A stretch of DNA of 64,000 nt from SHZI01 sp031395645 (GTDB taxonomy: Bacteria; Pseudomonadota; Gammaproteobacteria; Steroidobacterales; GCA-2729495): positions 24,038 to 88,037 of the forward strand of contig JANNJM010000083.1 of NCBI GenBank assembly GCA_031395645.1, given 5' to 3'. Below the pieces are notes generated by a model that saw nothing but the letters and a program-made list of their open reading frames with translations, was not told the DNA's origin and did no database searches. The position numbers and the translations under genes are program-made. The first letter of the stretch is position 1, and each line of letters starts with the position of its first letter. Positions 1-11,420 of this stretch are shown here, in pieces.

Positions 1-1
1 C

Positions 2-241
2 ACCCCGGCCGAGTGCCACCGGGCGATGAGCTGGGCGCAACGGCTGAAGCGCGTCTTCCAGCTCGACCTGCAGAGTTGCGAGGGCTGCGGCGGGCAGGTC
101 AGGGTCATTGCCTGTATCGAAGACCCGCTGGTGATTGGGAAGATTCTGGAGCACCGCGAGCGGAGCGGGCCCGAGACTGCGGGTGCGGGGCGGCGGCCCG
201 AGGTCCGCGGTCCGCCGCGGGGCGCGCTGGAGTTGGGCTAG
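2..241 (+). pseudogene. C-terminal remnant of an IS91-family (Y2) transposase
   Basis: The open frame runs in from the window edge and ends at a TAG at 239-241. The segment MSWAQRLKRVFQLDL (from 26), then a CEGCGG zinc-ribbon-like pair and VIACIEDPLVIGKIL, matches the conserved C-terminal tail of IS91/ISCR-type HUH transposases, which normally reads WAQRLKRVF...C..CGG...ACIEDP..I..IL. Only about 70 residues are visible. Whether the upstream catalytic part (HUH motif and tyrosines) is intact outside the window cannot be seen. The last 25 residues are Gly/Arg/Pro-rich and do not look like a conserved ending. A related fragment recurs at 23883-23938, so elements of this type have been active in this genome. 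Confidence 0.75.
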
Positions 242-523
242 ACCAAGACGTCAGCTTGAATTGAGTTGCCGGGTGCGGACCGGCCGGGCCGCGCTGCGCC
301 CAGGGTGGTGTGCGCGGCGAGAAAGTGGTGGGCAGGGGGAGATTCAGGGTCGTGTTGTCGACGGCTGGAGAGCGGGCTCGGCAGGCAGGGGTGTCAACAG
401 GTAGGTGGTCAACGCAAGTTTCGTCACAAAATCAGCTGTAACTGAGGTATCGGTACAGACTGTTCCTGGTCACATTGCGGCTCCAGGGCTAGCGAAGGCC
501 GGAGCGAAGTGACGAAGGCAGGC
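242..523. other. Intergenic stretch after the transposase remnant; no gene seen
   Basis: No reading frame here resembles a protein. The position between a transposase tail and a toxin-antitoxin pair makes it the likely place for the element's terminal sequence, but I could not identify a convincing IS91 end or target tetranucleotide. From about 400 onward base composition drops toward AT (for example around 415-440), unlike the GC-rich stretch before it. That is where a junction could lie. Confidence 0.4.
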
Positions 524-551
524 TTGACATCTGTAGCCCACAGGCTACACC
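524..551 (+). promoter_or_regulatory. Promoter and operator of the toxin-antitoxin pair
   Basis: A TTGACA hexamer at 524-529 is followed 16 bases later by TACACC at 546-551. Overlapping this is a perfect 7-bp inverted repeat, TGTAGCC and GGCTACA with CACA between, at 532-549. It ends three bases before the toxin ATG at 552. Such an arrangement fits autorepression by the helix-turn-helix antitoxin, inferred from family behaviour. The predicted transcription start falls near the second in-frame ATG (558), so the message may have little or no leader. Confidence 0.5.
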
Positions 552-851
552 ATGCCAATGCGCGTTGAGCAGACCGACGCGTTTCGGGCTTGGCTTGACG
601 CCCTCAAGGACCGCGCCGGTCGCGCGCGGATTCTGGTCCGCATTGAGCGACTGATACACGGGAATCGGGGCCAGCACAGGGATCTGAAAGTTGGCTCGTC
701 GGAGCTGAAAATCGACTGCGGGCCCGGCTACCGCATCTACTACAGCCTGCGAGGAACCCGTCTGCTGCTGCTCCTGGCCGGGGGTGACAAGTCGACGCAG
801 CGGAAGGACATCGCCACGGCCCTGCTGCTGGCCAGGAACTTTTGGGAGTAG
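552..851 (+). CDS. RelE/HigB-family toxin of a type II toxin-antitoxin module
   Basis: A 99-residue protein of the phage Gp49-like/HigB group, a RelE-fold toxin family whose members cleave mRNA, usually on the ribosome. Family features visible are the N-terminal FRAWLDALKDRAGRARIL helix region, RIERL, the ELKIDCGPGYRIYY strand pair with its basic and tyrosine residues, and the C-terminal LLLLAGGDKSTQRKDI signature. Length is typical. It precedes its antitoxin by 6 bases, the toxin-first order known for higBA modules. Two in-frame starts, 552 and 558, are possible; there is no clear ribosome binding site. It sits beside transposase debris, consistent with a mobile module. Confidence 0.85.
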   Translation: MPMRVEQTDAFRAWLDALKDRAGRARILVRIERLIHGNRGQHRDLKVGSSELKIDCGPGYRIYYSLRGTRLLLLLAGGDKSTQRKDIATALLLARNFWE

Positions 852-857
852 AGCGCC

Positions 858-1175
858 ATGTCGAGGACGACAACCAGGAAAACGGCCAAGACGAAGACGT
901 CGCCCTACGACGTTGCGCAGCACCTACGGACTCCCAAGGAGGTGGCGGCCTATCTGGACGCCTGGCTTGAGGAGGCGCCGGAAGACGCGGCGGGAATTGC
1001 CAGGGCGTTAGGGGATATTGCCCGGGCCAAGGGTATGACCCAGGTCGCCAAAGCAACGGGCCTTAGTCGGGAGAGCCTCTATCGGGCATTGAGCGTCGGA
1101 GGCAACCCCAGCTTCGCTACCGTCCTGAAGGTGACCAAGGCCCTTGGGGTCAAGCTGCACGCGCAGGCCGCCTAG
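858..1175 (+). CDS. HigA-family antitoxin (addiction module antidote)
   Basis: A 105-residue DNA-binding antitoxin. Residues about 60-79 (MTQVAKATGLSRESLYRALS) form the helix-turn-helix seen in the HigA-like 'addiction module antidote' family. The basic N-terminal 20 residues are lysine- and threonine-rich. The protein is expected to bind and neutralise the toxin encoded 6 bases upstream and to repress the pair through the palindrome at 532-549 (inference). Its TAG stop shares the CTAG at 1172-1175 with the stop codon of the convergent corA gene, so the two genes overlap by four bases. Confidence 0.85.
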   Translation: MSRTTTRKTAKTKTSPYDVAQHLRTPKEVAAYLDAWLEEAPEDAAGIARALGDIARAKGMTQVAKATGLSRESLYRALSVGGNPSFATVLKVTKALGVKLHAQAA

Positions 1176-2137
1176 ATCCACCCTGCCCTGACCAGCCGCC
1201 GATACAATAACGTACAGGCCAGCGCCGTCGCCCCCACCACCAGCGGGTAGGCAAACCTGCCACCCAGCTCCGGCATGAACTTGAAGTTCATGCCATACAT
1301 GCTGAACACGACGGTTGGAATTGCCAGGATGGCGCCCCAGCCGGCCAGGCGCTTCACCACTTCGTTTTGGCCCACCGTGACCAGCGCCAGGTTCACCTGG
1401 ATCGCCGTGGTGAGCATCTCGCGAATCGTGTCCGTGCCCTTGATGATCCGGCTGACATGGTCTTCGATGTCGCGGAAGTAGGGGCGGAGATCCTTGCGGA
1501 CGATGTCCTCGTGGAACCGGATCAGCTGGCTGCTGATGTCGTTGACCGGGCCCACGGCATCCCGCAGTTTGATCAGTTCGCCCTTCAGCTTGTACAGCCG
1601 CCCGATGGACTCCCGGTCGAACGACTTTTCGAAAATCTCCTGCTCAAGCTCCTGGAAGCGGGCCTGCAAACGTTCCGCTACCGGCTGGTAGTTGTCCACC
1701 ACGAAGTCGATCACCGAGTACAGCGCATAGCCTGGACCGAGGCCCAGCCGATGGGGCGCCGTCTCGCATTTCTGGCGCACTGGCGCGTAGCTGATCGAAG
1801 AGCCGTGGCGGATCGTCACGATAAAGTTCTTGCCCACGAACAGGTGCGTCTCGCCGAACCGTACTTCGTCGTTCACGAGCTGCGCCGTCTCTACCACGAT
1901 GAAAAGCGAGTCGGCGTAGGCCTCCAGCTTCGGCCGCTGATGGGCGTTTTGAGCATCCTCGATGGCCAGATCATGGAGCGAGAACTCCTCCTGCACCTTG
2001 CGAAGCAGTCCGATATCCGGCTCGTGCATGCCCAGCCAGACGAAGGTTTCCGGTTCCTTCAGGACTTCGCTGATGTCATTGACCGGGATGTCGCCGAGAC
2101 TCTTACCGGCGCGATAGGCGACGCAGTTGACGATCAT
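1172..2137 (-). CDS. corA: CorA-family magnesium/cobalt transporter
   Basis: A 321-residue inner-membrane divalent cation channel. It has a long acidic and helical N-terminal cytoplasmic domain. Two C-terminal transmembrane segments surround the YGMN signature at about residues 281-284, which forms the selectivity filter in CorA pentamers. The second membrane segment (PLVVGATALACTLLYRRL) and a short basic tail follow, as usual. It lies four bases downstream of the DUF1295 gene on the same strand, so the two are probably co-transcribed. The 3' end meets the antitoxin gene head-on. Confidence 0.93.
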   Translation of the reverse strand: MIVNCVAYRAGKSLGDIPVNDISEVLKEPETFVWLGMHEPDIGLLRKVQEEFSLHDLAIEDAQNAHQRPKLEAYADSLFIVVETAQLVNDEVRFGETHLFVGKNFIVTIRHGSSISYAPVRQKCETAPHRLGLGPGYALYSVIDFVVDNYQPVAERLQARFQELEQEIFEKSFDRESIGRLYKLKGELIKLRDAVGPVNDISSQLIRFHEDIVRKDLRPYFRDIEDHVSRIIKGTDTIREMLTTAIQVNLALVTVGQNEVVKRLAGWGAILAIPTVVFSMYGMNFKFMPELGGRFAYPLVVGATALACTLLYRRLVRAGWI

Positions 2138-2141
2138 TGGT

Positions 2142-2921
2142 CTAGAACCCCGGCAGGAGTGAACTCGTCTGCCGGCGCCAGGCCTGGTAGGCAGACTCCT
2201 GGCCGTAGCGTTCGGCCTGCTGGCGGTCCTGGTCGTTCGCCGCGTAGTACATCAGGATCACGATGTACAGCGGCCCCGCAATGCCGGCCGCCAGAGCCCA
2301 GCCACCCGGCGCGCCGGCAATGGTGGCCACGATCAGTCCAAGCTGGAAGGCGACTTCGCCAAGGTAGTTGGGATGGCGCAACCGCGCATAGAGGCCGGTG
2401 GTGACGAAGGTACCCGGGTTAACGGCCTTTGCCGCCTGCTTCTGCGCATCCGCCACTGATTCCACTACGAGACCGGCCAGCATCAGCACCGCGCCTGCCA
2501 CGACACCGGGACTCAGGGTTGCACTGGCGACCACCCAGGCGGGCATGGCCACGAACGCCATGAGCCAGCCACAGGAAATCCACATGAACAGGCGCAGCGG
2601 CAACGGCACAGCCGAATCTGCCCGCTCGCCCTTGGCACGTGTTACCGAGTAACCCGCGCTCCGATAGCGCGAGTGGACGAACCAGGTCAGCCGCAATCCG
2701 TAGACCGCACCCAGCCCGCCGATGAGCAGTACCGCAGGCTGCGGTTGCCAGGCCATCACGCCTGCATTTACCAGCACCATGCTGATGCCGTAGCCGTAGG
2801 AGAAGACCAGCACAAAGTTGAGGAAGATGATCGCGCAAGCGAGGTGCGCCAGCCCCAGCATCAACCAGTGGATTCCGGTCCACTCGCCACTGGCAATTCC
2901 GATGCCGGAGATAACCCACAT
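2142..2921 (-). CDS. DUF1295 / isoprenylcysteine methyltransferase-like membrane protein
   Basis: A 259-residue polytopic membrane protein with about six hydrophobic segments. The C-terminal motif GLYARLRHPNYLGE around residues 180-195, followed by more membrane sequence and a charged ending, is the hallmark of the DUF1295/steroid 5-alpha-reductase/ICMT superfamily. Substrate is unknown: members act on lipids, isoprenoids or steroids. It is directly upstream of corA. The 129 bases to the uvrA stop contain no other gene. The N-terminus lacks part of the first membrane helix seen in some relatives, so a start further upstream on an alternative codon is possible. Confidence 0.75.
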   Translation of the reverse strand: MWVISGIGIASGEWTGIHWLMLGLAHLACAIIFLNFVLVFSYGYGISMVLVNAGVMAWQPQPAVLLIGGLGAVYGLRLTWFVHSRYRSAGYSVTRAKGERADSAVPLPLRLFMWISCGWLMAFVAMPAWVVASATLSPGVVAGAVLMLAGLVVESVADAQKQAAKAVNPGTFVTTGLYARLRHPNYLGEVAFQLGLIVATIAGAPGGWALAAGIAGPLYIVILMYYAANDQDRQQAERYGQESAYQAWRRQTSSLLPGF

Positions 2922-3050
2922 GGCCAGGATGAACGCAGGAAAAATGAAGCGGATCGGGCCCAGGCGGCTTCCTCCCTACTGAACGCTGACAATGGACTGG
3001 GATTGCACCATGGGCAAGAAGTGTAGCCGAACGTCGCGCCGCCGGGCGGA

Positions 3051-5915
<2,865 letters not shown>

Positions 5916-6120
5916 GGGGGTTTAGACCGATATTCGGAATGGAGGGGCCAACCCGTAACTATACGGCGGCTGGCCGGTCGTTATAGGCCTGGCCGGAACG
6001 GTGGTGGTACCCCAATGGCTGGGGCCGGGCGGAACCGGCGTTTGCTGCCCCGCATTGCATAACGATATGTCCAGAAATCCAGCTGGCTTTTGTGGCCCGG
6101 AACCTTACAATCACGGGCCT
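5916..6120. promoter_or_regulatory. Divergent uvrA/ssb promoter region
   Basis: These 205 bases must hold both promoters. On the plus strand TTACAAT at about 6105-6111 could be the ssb -10. AT-rich TAACTATAC near 5958 or GTTATAGG near 5981 could serve uvrA on the other strand. The sequence CTGGCCGG occurs twice (about 5969 and 5990). I found no convincing SOS box (CTG-N10-CAG with an AT-rich centre), although this gene pair is LexA-controlled in enteric bacteria. Confidence 0.4.
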
Positions 6121-6648
6121 ATGAGCGGTATCAACAAAGTCATTCTGATCGGGAATCTGGGCAAGGATCCGGAAACCCGGTACATGCCCAGCGGCAAGGC
6201 AGCAACAAATTTCTCCGTCGCGACCAGCGAGCGGTTCAAGGACCGGGAAACCGGTGAACCTCAGGAACGGACAGAATGGCACCGCGTCGCGACCTTCGAC
6301 CGGCTGGCTGAAATCGCCGCCGAGTACCTGAAAAAGGGCTCAAAGGTCTATGTCGAAGGCCGCCTGCGCACACGCAAGTGGCAGGACAAGGAAGGTAAGG
6401 ATCGCTACAGCACTGAGATCATTGCGGACCAGATGCAGATGCTTGACTCCCGCGGTATGAGCGGCGGTGCTGGGGGGGCTGCATCCAACGATGCCTCGGG
6501 ATCCAGCCCCGAAGGGGACAGTTTCCGTGGCACGAGTCCTGCCCGGAGCGGCAGGCCGGCGAAGGCTGCTGGCGGGAATACCGGGACTGCCGCTGGCGCC
6601 CCGAATTCAGCGGAAGCAGCGGAGTTCGACGACGATATCCCGTTCTGA
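6121..6648 (+). CDS. ssb: Single-stranded DNA-binding protein
   Basis: A 175-residue SSB. The start at 6121 gives the canonical N-terminus MSGINKVILIGNLGKDPETR; the frame stays open upstream but that part is not conserved. The OB fold covers about residues 1-112, with the W-H-R-V region of strand 3 and the oligomerisation strands. A flexible Gly/Ser/Ala/Pro linker follows. The protein ends in the acidic tip DDDIPF, the docking site for repair and replication partners. It coats single-stranded DNA in replication, recombination and repair. A rho-independent terminator follows at 6676. Confidence 0.97.
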   Translation: MSGINKVILIGNLGKDPETRYMPSGKAATNFSVATSERFKDRETGEPQERTEWHRVATFDRLAEIAAEYLKKGSKVYVEGRLRTRKWQDKEGKDRYSTEIIADQMQMLDSRGMSGGAGGAASNDASGSSPEGDSFRGTSPARSGRPAKAAGGNTGTAAGAPNSAEAAEFDDDIPF

Positions 6649-6675
6649 TTTCCTGACCAAAAATTTTCTTCCTGG

Positions 6676-6708
6676 AACGGCGCACCTTCGAGTGCGCCGT
6701 TCTTTTTT
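6676..6708 (+). terminator. Rho-independent terminator after ssb
   Basis: Perfect 10-bp stem: AACGGCGCAC at 6676-6685 pairs with GTGCGCCGTT at 6692-6701, across the 6-base loop CTTCGA. A T-rich run (one C, then six T) reaches 6708. It separates ssb from the sulfate activation gene. Confidence 0.9.
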
Positions 6709-6757
6709 CGGATCCGAATTTCCGACATAACGACCTGACCAAGAGGAATAAGAGAGC

Positions 6758-8470
6758 ATGGGCGCGTTCAAAGCACCGCATGGCGGCGAGCTCAAGGAAC
6801 TGTATATCGATGAGGCCGCAGCCACCCACGAGAAGGAGAAGGCCAAGCAGTACAAGTCCTGGGATCTTACGGATCGCCAGCTTTGCGATCTGGACCTGAT
6901 ATTGAATGGCGCCTTCTCGCCACTCGATGGGTTTCTCGGCAAGGCTGACTACGAGAGTGTCCTTGCCAACCTGCGCCTCACGTCCGGGGTCCTTTGGCCC
7001 ATGCCGATTACCCTGGATGTCACGCAAAGTTTCGCCGATTCGGTAAAGCCTGGCCAGAGCATTGCGCTCCGCGATCAGGAAGGCGTGCTCATTGCCACGC
7101 TGAAGATTTCCGACTTGTGGACGCCTGACAAGGCGAAGGAGGCCACCGCCGTCTTTGGTGCCGACGATCCCAAGCACCCCGGCGCTGACTACCTCCACAA
7201 CACGGCGGGTCCTGTTTACCTGGGCGGCCCGGTCCGCGGCGTTGAGCCACCAACCCAATATGATTTCAACGCGTTGCGGAACAGCCCCGCCGAGCTTCGC
7301 GCCCGTTTCCGCAAGCTCGGCTGGCGCAAAGTCGTGGCTTTCCAGACCCGGAATCCATTGCATCGGGCCCATCAGGAGCTCACCTTTCGTGCCGCGCGCG
7401 AGGCGGATGCCAATCTGCTGATTCACCCTGTCGTCGGGCTGACCAAGCCGGGCGATGTCGATCACTACACCCGGGTGCGTTGTTACGAGCATGTCCTGGA
7501 GCAGTACCCGGAACAGACGACCGCGCTGTCCCTGCTGAACCTGGCCATGCGCATGGCCGGGCCGCGGGAAGCCGTCTGGCACGCCATAATCCGCAAGAAC
7601 TACGGTTGCACGCACTTCATTGTTGGTCGTGACCATGCTGGTCCCGGCAACGACTCCCAGGGTCGGCCGTTTTACGGTCCGTACGATGCACAGGAGCTGA
7701 TGCGCAAGTACGAGAAAGAGCTGGATATCACCATGGTCCCGTTCCAGGAAATGGTCTACGTGGAGGACCGGGCCCAGTACGTCGCCATTGACGAGACCAA
7801 GGCCGGCGAAAAAGTTCTCAACATTTCGGGAACCGAATTCCGCCGCCGGCTCAACGAGGGCCTCGATATTCCGGAGTGGTTCTCCTTTCCCAAGGTGGTG
7901 GAGGAACTCCGGCGCACCCACCCGGCCCGCCACAAGCAGGGCTTCACGGTGTTCTTCACCGGCCTCTCTGGTTCTGGCAAATCCGCTGTCGCCCGGGCAC
8001 TGCTCGCCAAGCTGCTTGAGAATGGCAGCCGGCGCGTGACCCTTCTGGATGGCGACCTGGTGCGGAAGAACCTGTCGAGCGAGCTGGGCTTCTCGCAGGA
8101 GCACCGCAATCTGAATATCCTGCGCATCGGCTATGTGGCGTCCGAGATCACCAAGAACGGCGGTGTGGCGATCTGCGCGCCGATTGCCCCCTACACTGCT
8201 ACCCGCCGCAAGGTCCGGCAGACCATCGAGCCCCTCGGGGGCTTCCTTGAGGTGCATCTGTCCACCCCGATCGAAGTGTGCGAACAGCGTGACCGCAAAG
8301 GCCTCTATGCCAAGGCGCGGGCCGGCATTCTCAAGGAATTCACTGGTATTTCAGACCCTTATGAAGTGCCCGAGAACCCCGAGTTGCGGATCGATACGCA
8401 GGGCATCACGCCGGATATGGTTGCCCACCGGATCCTCGTGAAGCTCGAAGGCATGGGCTTTATCAAGTAG
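6758..8470 (+). CDS. Bifunctional sulfate adenylyltransferase / adenylylsulfate kinase
   Basis: A 570-residue fusion for sulfate activation. Residues 1-390 are a Sat-type (homo-oligomeric) ATP sulfurylase making APS from ATP and sulfate. It has QTRNPLHRAH at about 196-205 and GRDHAGPG at about 290-297, the two ATP/sulfate motifs. Residues about 393-570 are APS kinase (CysC-like), with Walker A GLSGSGKS near 402 and a GxxxAxAxxG region, and it makes PAPS. The gene stands alone between two unrelated transcription units, with no cysD/cysN/cysH neighbours. This Sat-CysC architecture replaces the GTPase-dependent CysDN system; whether it feeds cysteine synthesis or sulfation is not shown here. Confidence 0.95.
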   Translation: MGAFKAPHGGELKELYIDEAAATHEKEKAKQYKSWDLTDRQLCDLDLILNGAFSPLDGFLGKADYESVLANLRLTSGVLWPMPITLDVTQSFADSVKPGQSIALRDQEGVLIATLKISDLWTPDKAKEATAVFGADDPKHPGADYLHNTAGPVYLGGPVRGVEPPTQYDFNALRNSPAELRARFRKLGWRKVVAFQTRNPLHRAHQELTFRAAREADANLLIHPVVGLTKPGDVDHYTRVRCYEHVLEQYPEQTTALSLLNLAMRMAGPREAVWHAIIRKNYGCTHFIVGRDHAGPGNDSQGRPFYGPYDAQELMRKYEKELDITMVPFQEMVYVEDRAQYVAIDETKAGEKVLNISGTEFRRRLNEGLDIPEWFSFPKVVEELRRTHPARHKQGFTVFFTGLSGSGKSAVARALLAKLLENGSRRVTLLDGDLVRKNLSSELGFSQEHRNLNILRIGYVASEITKNGGVAICAPIAPYTATRRKVRQTIEPLGGFLEVHLSTPIEVCEQRDRKGLYAKARAGILKEFTGISDPYEVPENPELRIDTQGITPDMVAHRILVKLEGMGFIK

Positions 8471-8504
8471 GTGGCCCGAGGCGCAAGTGTTAGGCTTTTC
8501 ACCC

Positions 8505-9857
8505 ATGCCGGGTCGGGTTTACATCAAGACGTTCGGATGCCAGATGAACGAGTACGACTCCAGCCGGATGCTGGACGTACTCCGTTCCCGGCACGGACTG
8601 GAACGCACCGACAACCCTGCTGAAGCCGATGTGTTGCTGCTCAACACCTGTTCCGTCCGGGACAAGGCCCAGGAGAAGGTCTTTTCGCACCTTGGCAGGT
8701 TTCGCGAACTGAAGTTGGCCCGGCCGGGCCTGCTCATCGGCGTGGGCGGCTGCGTGGCGAGCCAGGAGGGCGAGGAACTGCTAAGGCGCGCGCCCTTTGT
8801 CGACCTGGTGTTCGGTCCCCAGACCCTGCACCGCTTGCCGGATTTCATCGACGAAGTCCGGGCTCACGGCCGCCCCGTCGTGGATGTCAGCTTCCCGGAG
8901 ATCGAGAAGTTCGATCGCTTGCCAGAACCCCGGGCAGAACGCGCCACGGCGTTCGTTTCCGTGATGGAGGGCTGCAGCAAGTACTGCAGCTTTTGCGTCG
9001 TTCCATTTACACGCGGCGAGGAAGTCAGCCGGCCCGTCAGCGGCGTGCTGGCCGAGATCCGGCACCTTGCCACCCAAGGCGTTCGCGAAGTCACCCTGCT
9101 GGGCCAGAACGTGAATGGCTATCGCGGTGACGGAGCGGACGGCACCGTTGCCGACCTGGCGGCGCTTATTGCGCTGGTTGCGCGCATTGATGGCATTGAA
9201 CGTATTCGTTTCACGACATCCCATCCCCGGGAGTTTAGTGACCGGCTGATCGAGGCCTACGCGACTGAACCGAAGCTTGCCAATCATCTTCACCTTCCTG
9301 TGCAAAGTGGCTCTGATCGCATCCTAAGCCTGATGAAACGCGGCTACACAGCTCTGGAGTTCCGCCAGAAAATTCGTCGACTCCGGGCCGTGCGCCCGGA
9401 TATCAGCGTGTCGACGGATTTCATTGTTGGCTTCCCCGGCGAGTCGGACGATGACTTTGCAGCAACCATGCAGCTGATCGCGGACATTGGTTTCGACCAG
9501 TCCTTCAGTTTCGTCTATAGCCCGCGGCCGGGTACGCCCGCGGCGACGTTGCCGGATCCGGTCCCCGAAAAGGAAAAGCTTGCCCGTCTGGCTATCCTGC
9601 AGGCCCGGATCACCTGCCGCTCGCAGGAGATCAGCCAGGCCATGGTGGGTACTGGCCAGCGCGTGCTGGTGGAGCGGCCGTCCCGGAAGGATCCCGGGCA
9701 GCTGGCAGGCAAAACCAGCAACAATCGCTGGGTTAACTTCGATGGCAACCCATCGCTGGTGGGCCAGTTCATAGATCTTGAGATCACCGAAGCGCTCACG
9801 AATTCGCTGCGGGGCCGACTCCCGGGCCGCTCCCCGGGCCGTGCCGTGGCAGCCTGA
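8505..9857 (+). CDS. miaB: tRNA-2-methylthio-N6-dimethylallyladenosine synthase
   Basis: A 450-residue radical-SAM methylthiotransferase that converts i6A37 to ms2i6A37 in tRNAs reading UNN codons. The N-terminal UPF0004 domain supplies the auxiliary Fe-S cluster cysteines C12, C49 and C83. The radical SAM triad CSKYCSFC is at C157, C161 and C164. A C-terminal TRAM domain follows. I chose the ATG at 8505 (MPGRVYIKTFGCQMNEYD); a GTG at 8487 would add six non-conserved residues. It begins the co-directional miaB-phoH-ybeY-corC-lnt run typical of gammaproteobacteria, with phoH starting two bases after its stop. Confidence 0.96.
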   Translation: MPGRVYIKTFGCQMNEYDSSRMLDVLRSRHGLERTDNPAEADVLLLNTCSVRDKAQEKVFSHLGRFRELKLARPGLLIGVGGCVASQEGEELLRRAPFVDLVFGPQTLHRLPDFIDEVRAHGRPVVDVSFPEIEKFDRLPEPRAERATAFVSVMEGCSKYCSFCVVPFTRGEEVSRPVSGVLAEIRHLATQGVREVTLLGQNVNGYRGDGADGTVADLAALIALVARIDGIERIRFTTSHPREFSDRLIEAYATEPKLANHLHLPVQSGSDRILSLMKRGYTALEFRQKIRRLRAVRPDISVSTDFIVGFPGESDDDFAATMQLIADIGFDQSFSFVYSPRPGTPAATLPDPVPEKEKLARLAILQARITCRSQEISQAMVGTGQRVLVERPSRKDPGQLAGKTSNNRWVNFDGNPSLVGQFIDLEITEALTNSLRGRLPGRSPGRAVAA

Positions 9858-9859
9858 AC

Positions 9860-10888
9860 GTGCCCGTGACCGGTGGTGACAGCAACGAAGCCGCGGGCCC
9901 CGCGGTTGACTCCCTCGAATTCGTGCTCGAGCCGGCGGACAACGGCAGTCTCGCGAATCTCGGGGGGCAGTTCGATGACAACCTGCGCCAGATCGAACGG
10001 CGCCTCGGCATACGCGTCAACCACCGCGGAAATCGATTCCGGCTGACGGGTCCTGCTGCCGGCGTTCGCGCGGCTGCTCAGGTTCTTCAAGGCCTTTACG
10101 CCATAGCCGCGCGCGAAGCCGTCGACAACGAGCGGGTCCATATCGCATTGCAGGAAGCACTCATGGAACAGCCGCCCGTAACCGGGGATGCAGTAAGCGA
10201 CGGCAGCGTGGTGATGAAGGCGCGGCGCCTGCACATTCGGCCGCGTGGCAGCAATCAGCGCGGGTACATGGAGGCCATACGTACCCATGACCTGTGTTTT
10301 GGCATCGGACCTGCCGGGACTGGCAAGACCTATCTCGCCGTGGCGAGCGCCGTTGCGGCCCTGGAGGAAGAACGCGTGCGCCGGATCGTGCTGGTGCGCC
10401 CCGCCGTGGAGGCTGGCGAGCGCCTTGGCTTTCTCCCCGGCGATATGTCGCAGAAAGTCGATCCCTATCTGCGTCCGATGTACGACGCTCTCTATGAGAT
10501 GCTGGGTTTCGAGCGGGTGGCGCGCCTGATTGAGCGCAACATTATCGAGGTAGCACCTCTGGCGTTCATGCGCGGTCGTTCTCTGAACGAGAGCTTTGTG
10601 ATTCTCGACGAAGCCCAGAACACCACTATTGAACAGATGAAGATGCTGCTCACCCGCCTGGGTTTTGGCTCCCAGGCCGTGGTGACGGGGGACATCACCC
10701 AGATCGACTTGCCGAAGCACCAGACGTCCGGACTCCGGCACGCCATCGGCGTGCTAGCGGGAGTCGAAGGGGTCAGCTTTACGAATTTTACGTCGGGCGA
10801 TGTGGTGCGCCACGTCCTCGTGCAGCGGATCGTCGAGGCTTACCAGCGCTTCGAGGCAGGGGATTCCTCGACCAATGGCGGGCGATAG
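9860..10888 (+). CDS. PhoH-family ATPase (YbeZ-like)
   Basis: A 342-residue P-loop ATPase of the PhoH/YbeZ family, associated with RNA metabolism and ribosome maturation with YbeY. Walker A GPAGTGKT is at about residues 150-157 and Walker B VILDEAQN around D250-E251. An N-terminal KH-like region (residues about 15-75) precedes them. Translation probably begins at the GTG two bases after the miaB stop. The 3' end overlaps ybeY by 14 bases, so translation is likely coupled. Confidence 0.93.
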   Translation: MPVTGGDSNEAAGPAVDSLEFVLEPADNGSLANLGGQFDDNLRQIERRLGIRVNHRGNRFRLTGPAAGVRAAAQVLQGLYAIAAREAVDNERVHIALQEALMEQPPVTGDAVSDGSVVMKARRLHIRPRGSNQRGYMEAIRTHDLCFGIGPAGTGKTYLAVASAVAALEEERVRRIVLVRPAVEAGERLGFLPGDMSQKVDPYLRPMYDALYEMLGFERVARLIERNIIEVAPLAFMRGRSLNESFVILDEAQNTTIEQMKMLLTRLGFGSQAVVTGDITQIDLPKHQTSGLRHAIGVLAGVEGVSFTNFTSGDVVRHVLVQRIVEAYQRFEAGDSSTNGGR

Positions 10889-11369
10889 CGGTCCCGCCCT
10901 CGATCTCGAAATTCAGCTCGTCACCGACGAGTGCGTGTTGCCTGCTGACGCGGACTTTGCGACCTGGATCCGGGCGGCCCTCAACGGCGTGGCGGAGGCG
11001 CGGTCGGGCGAGGCTGCTGGCGGCGCCATGACCCTGCGGCTGGTTGGTCTCGAGGAAGGGGCCGACCTCAACTCCACCTGGCGGAAGAAAGCAGGACCCA
11101 CCAATGTACTGGCCTTTCCGGGACCCAGGCTCCAGGCTGACCTCCCCGTCGAGTACGGCGACCTCGTGATCTGTCTCCCCGTAGTAAGCCACGAAGCGGC
11201 GGACCAGGGTAAGGATCCTGGCCACCACCTGGCCCACCTGGTGGTCCACGGCACGTTGCACCTGCTTGGGTTTACCCACGACGACCCGGCTACCGCGGCG
11301 CAAATGGAAGCCCTGGAGACGCGGGTTCTGTTGGGGCTGGGTATTCCTGACCCTTATGTTATGCAGTGA
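10875..11369 (+). CDS. ybeY: Endoribonuclease/rRNA maturation factor YbeY
   Basis: A 164-residue zinc-dependent rRNA maturation protein. The metal site motif H-x3-H-x5-H is clear in HGTLHLLGFTH (H125, H129, H135). The internal GPTNVLAFP segment is also conserved. The ATG at 10875 lies inside the end of phoH; an upstream GTG would add 25 residues translated from phoH sequence, which is not conserved. The phoH-ybeY overlap mirrors the ybeZ-ybeY pair of E. coli. Confidence 0.94.
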   Translation: MAGDSGPALDLEIQLVTDECVLPADADFATWIRAALNGVAEARSGEAAGGAMTLRLVGLEEGADLNSTWRKKAGPTNVLAFPGPRLQADLPVEYGDLVICLPVVSHEAADQGKDPGHHLAHLVVHGTLHLLGFTHDDPATAAQMEALETRVLLGLGIPDPYVMQ

Positions 11370-11420
11370 GTCGGAGTGCGGTTGCGGGAGGCAATTCCCG
11401 GAACCCGGTAGAATGCGACC

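Noticed and set aside
5916..6120. SOS/LexA box between uvrA and ssb
   Set aside because: Looked for CTGT-N8-ACAG and the looser CTG-N10-CAG with an AT-rich core; no acceptable match.
6419..8257. 612-codon open frame on the minus strand
   Set aside because: It lies wholly opposite the sulfate-activation fusion and ssb; codon-phase GC bias makes long antisense frames common here and no family motif is visible.
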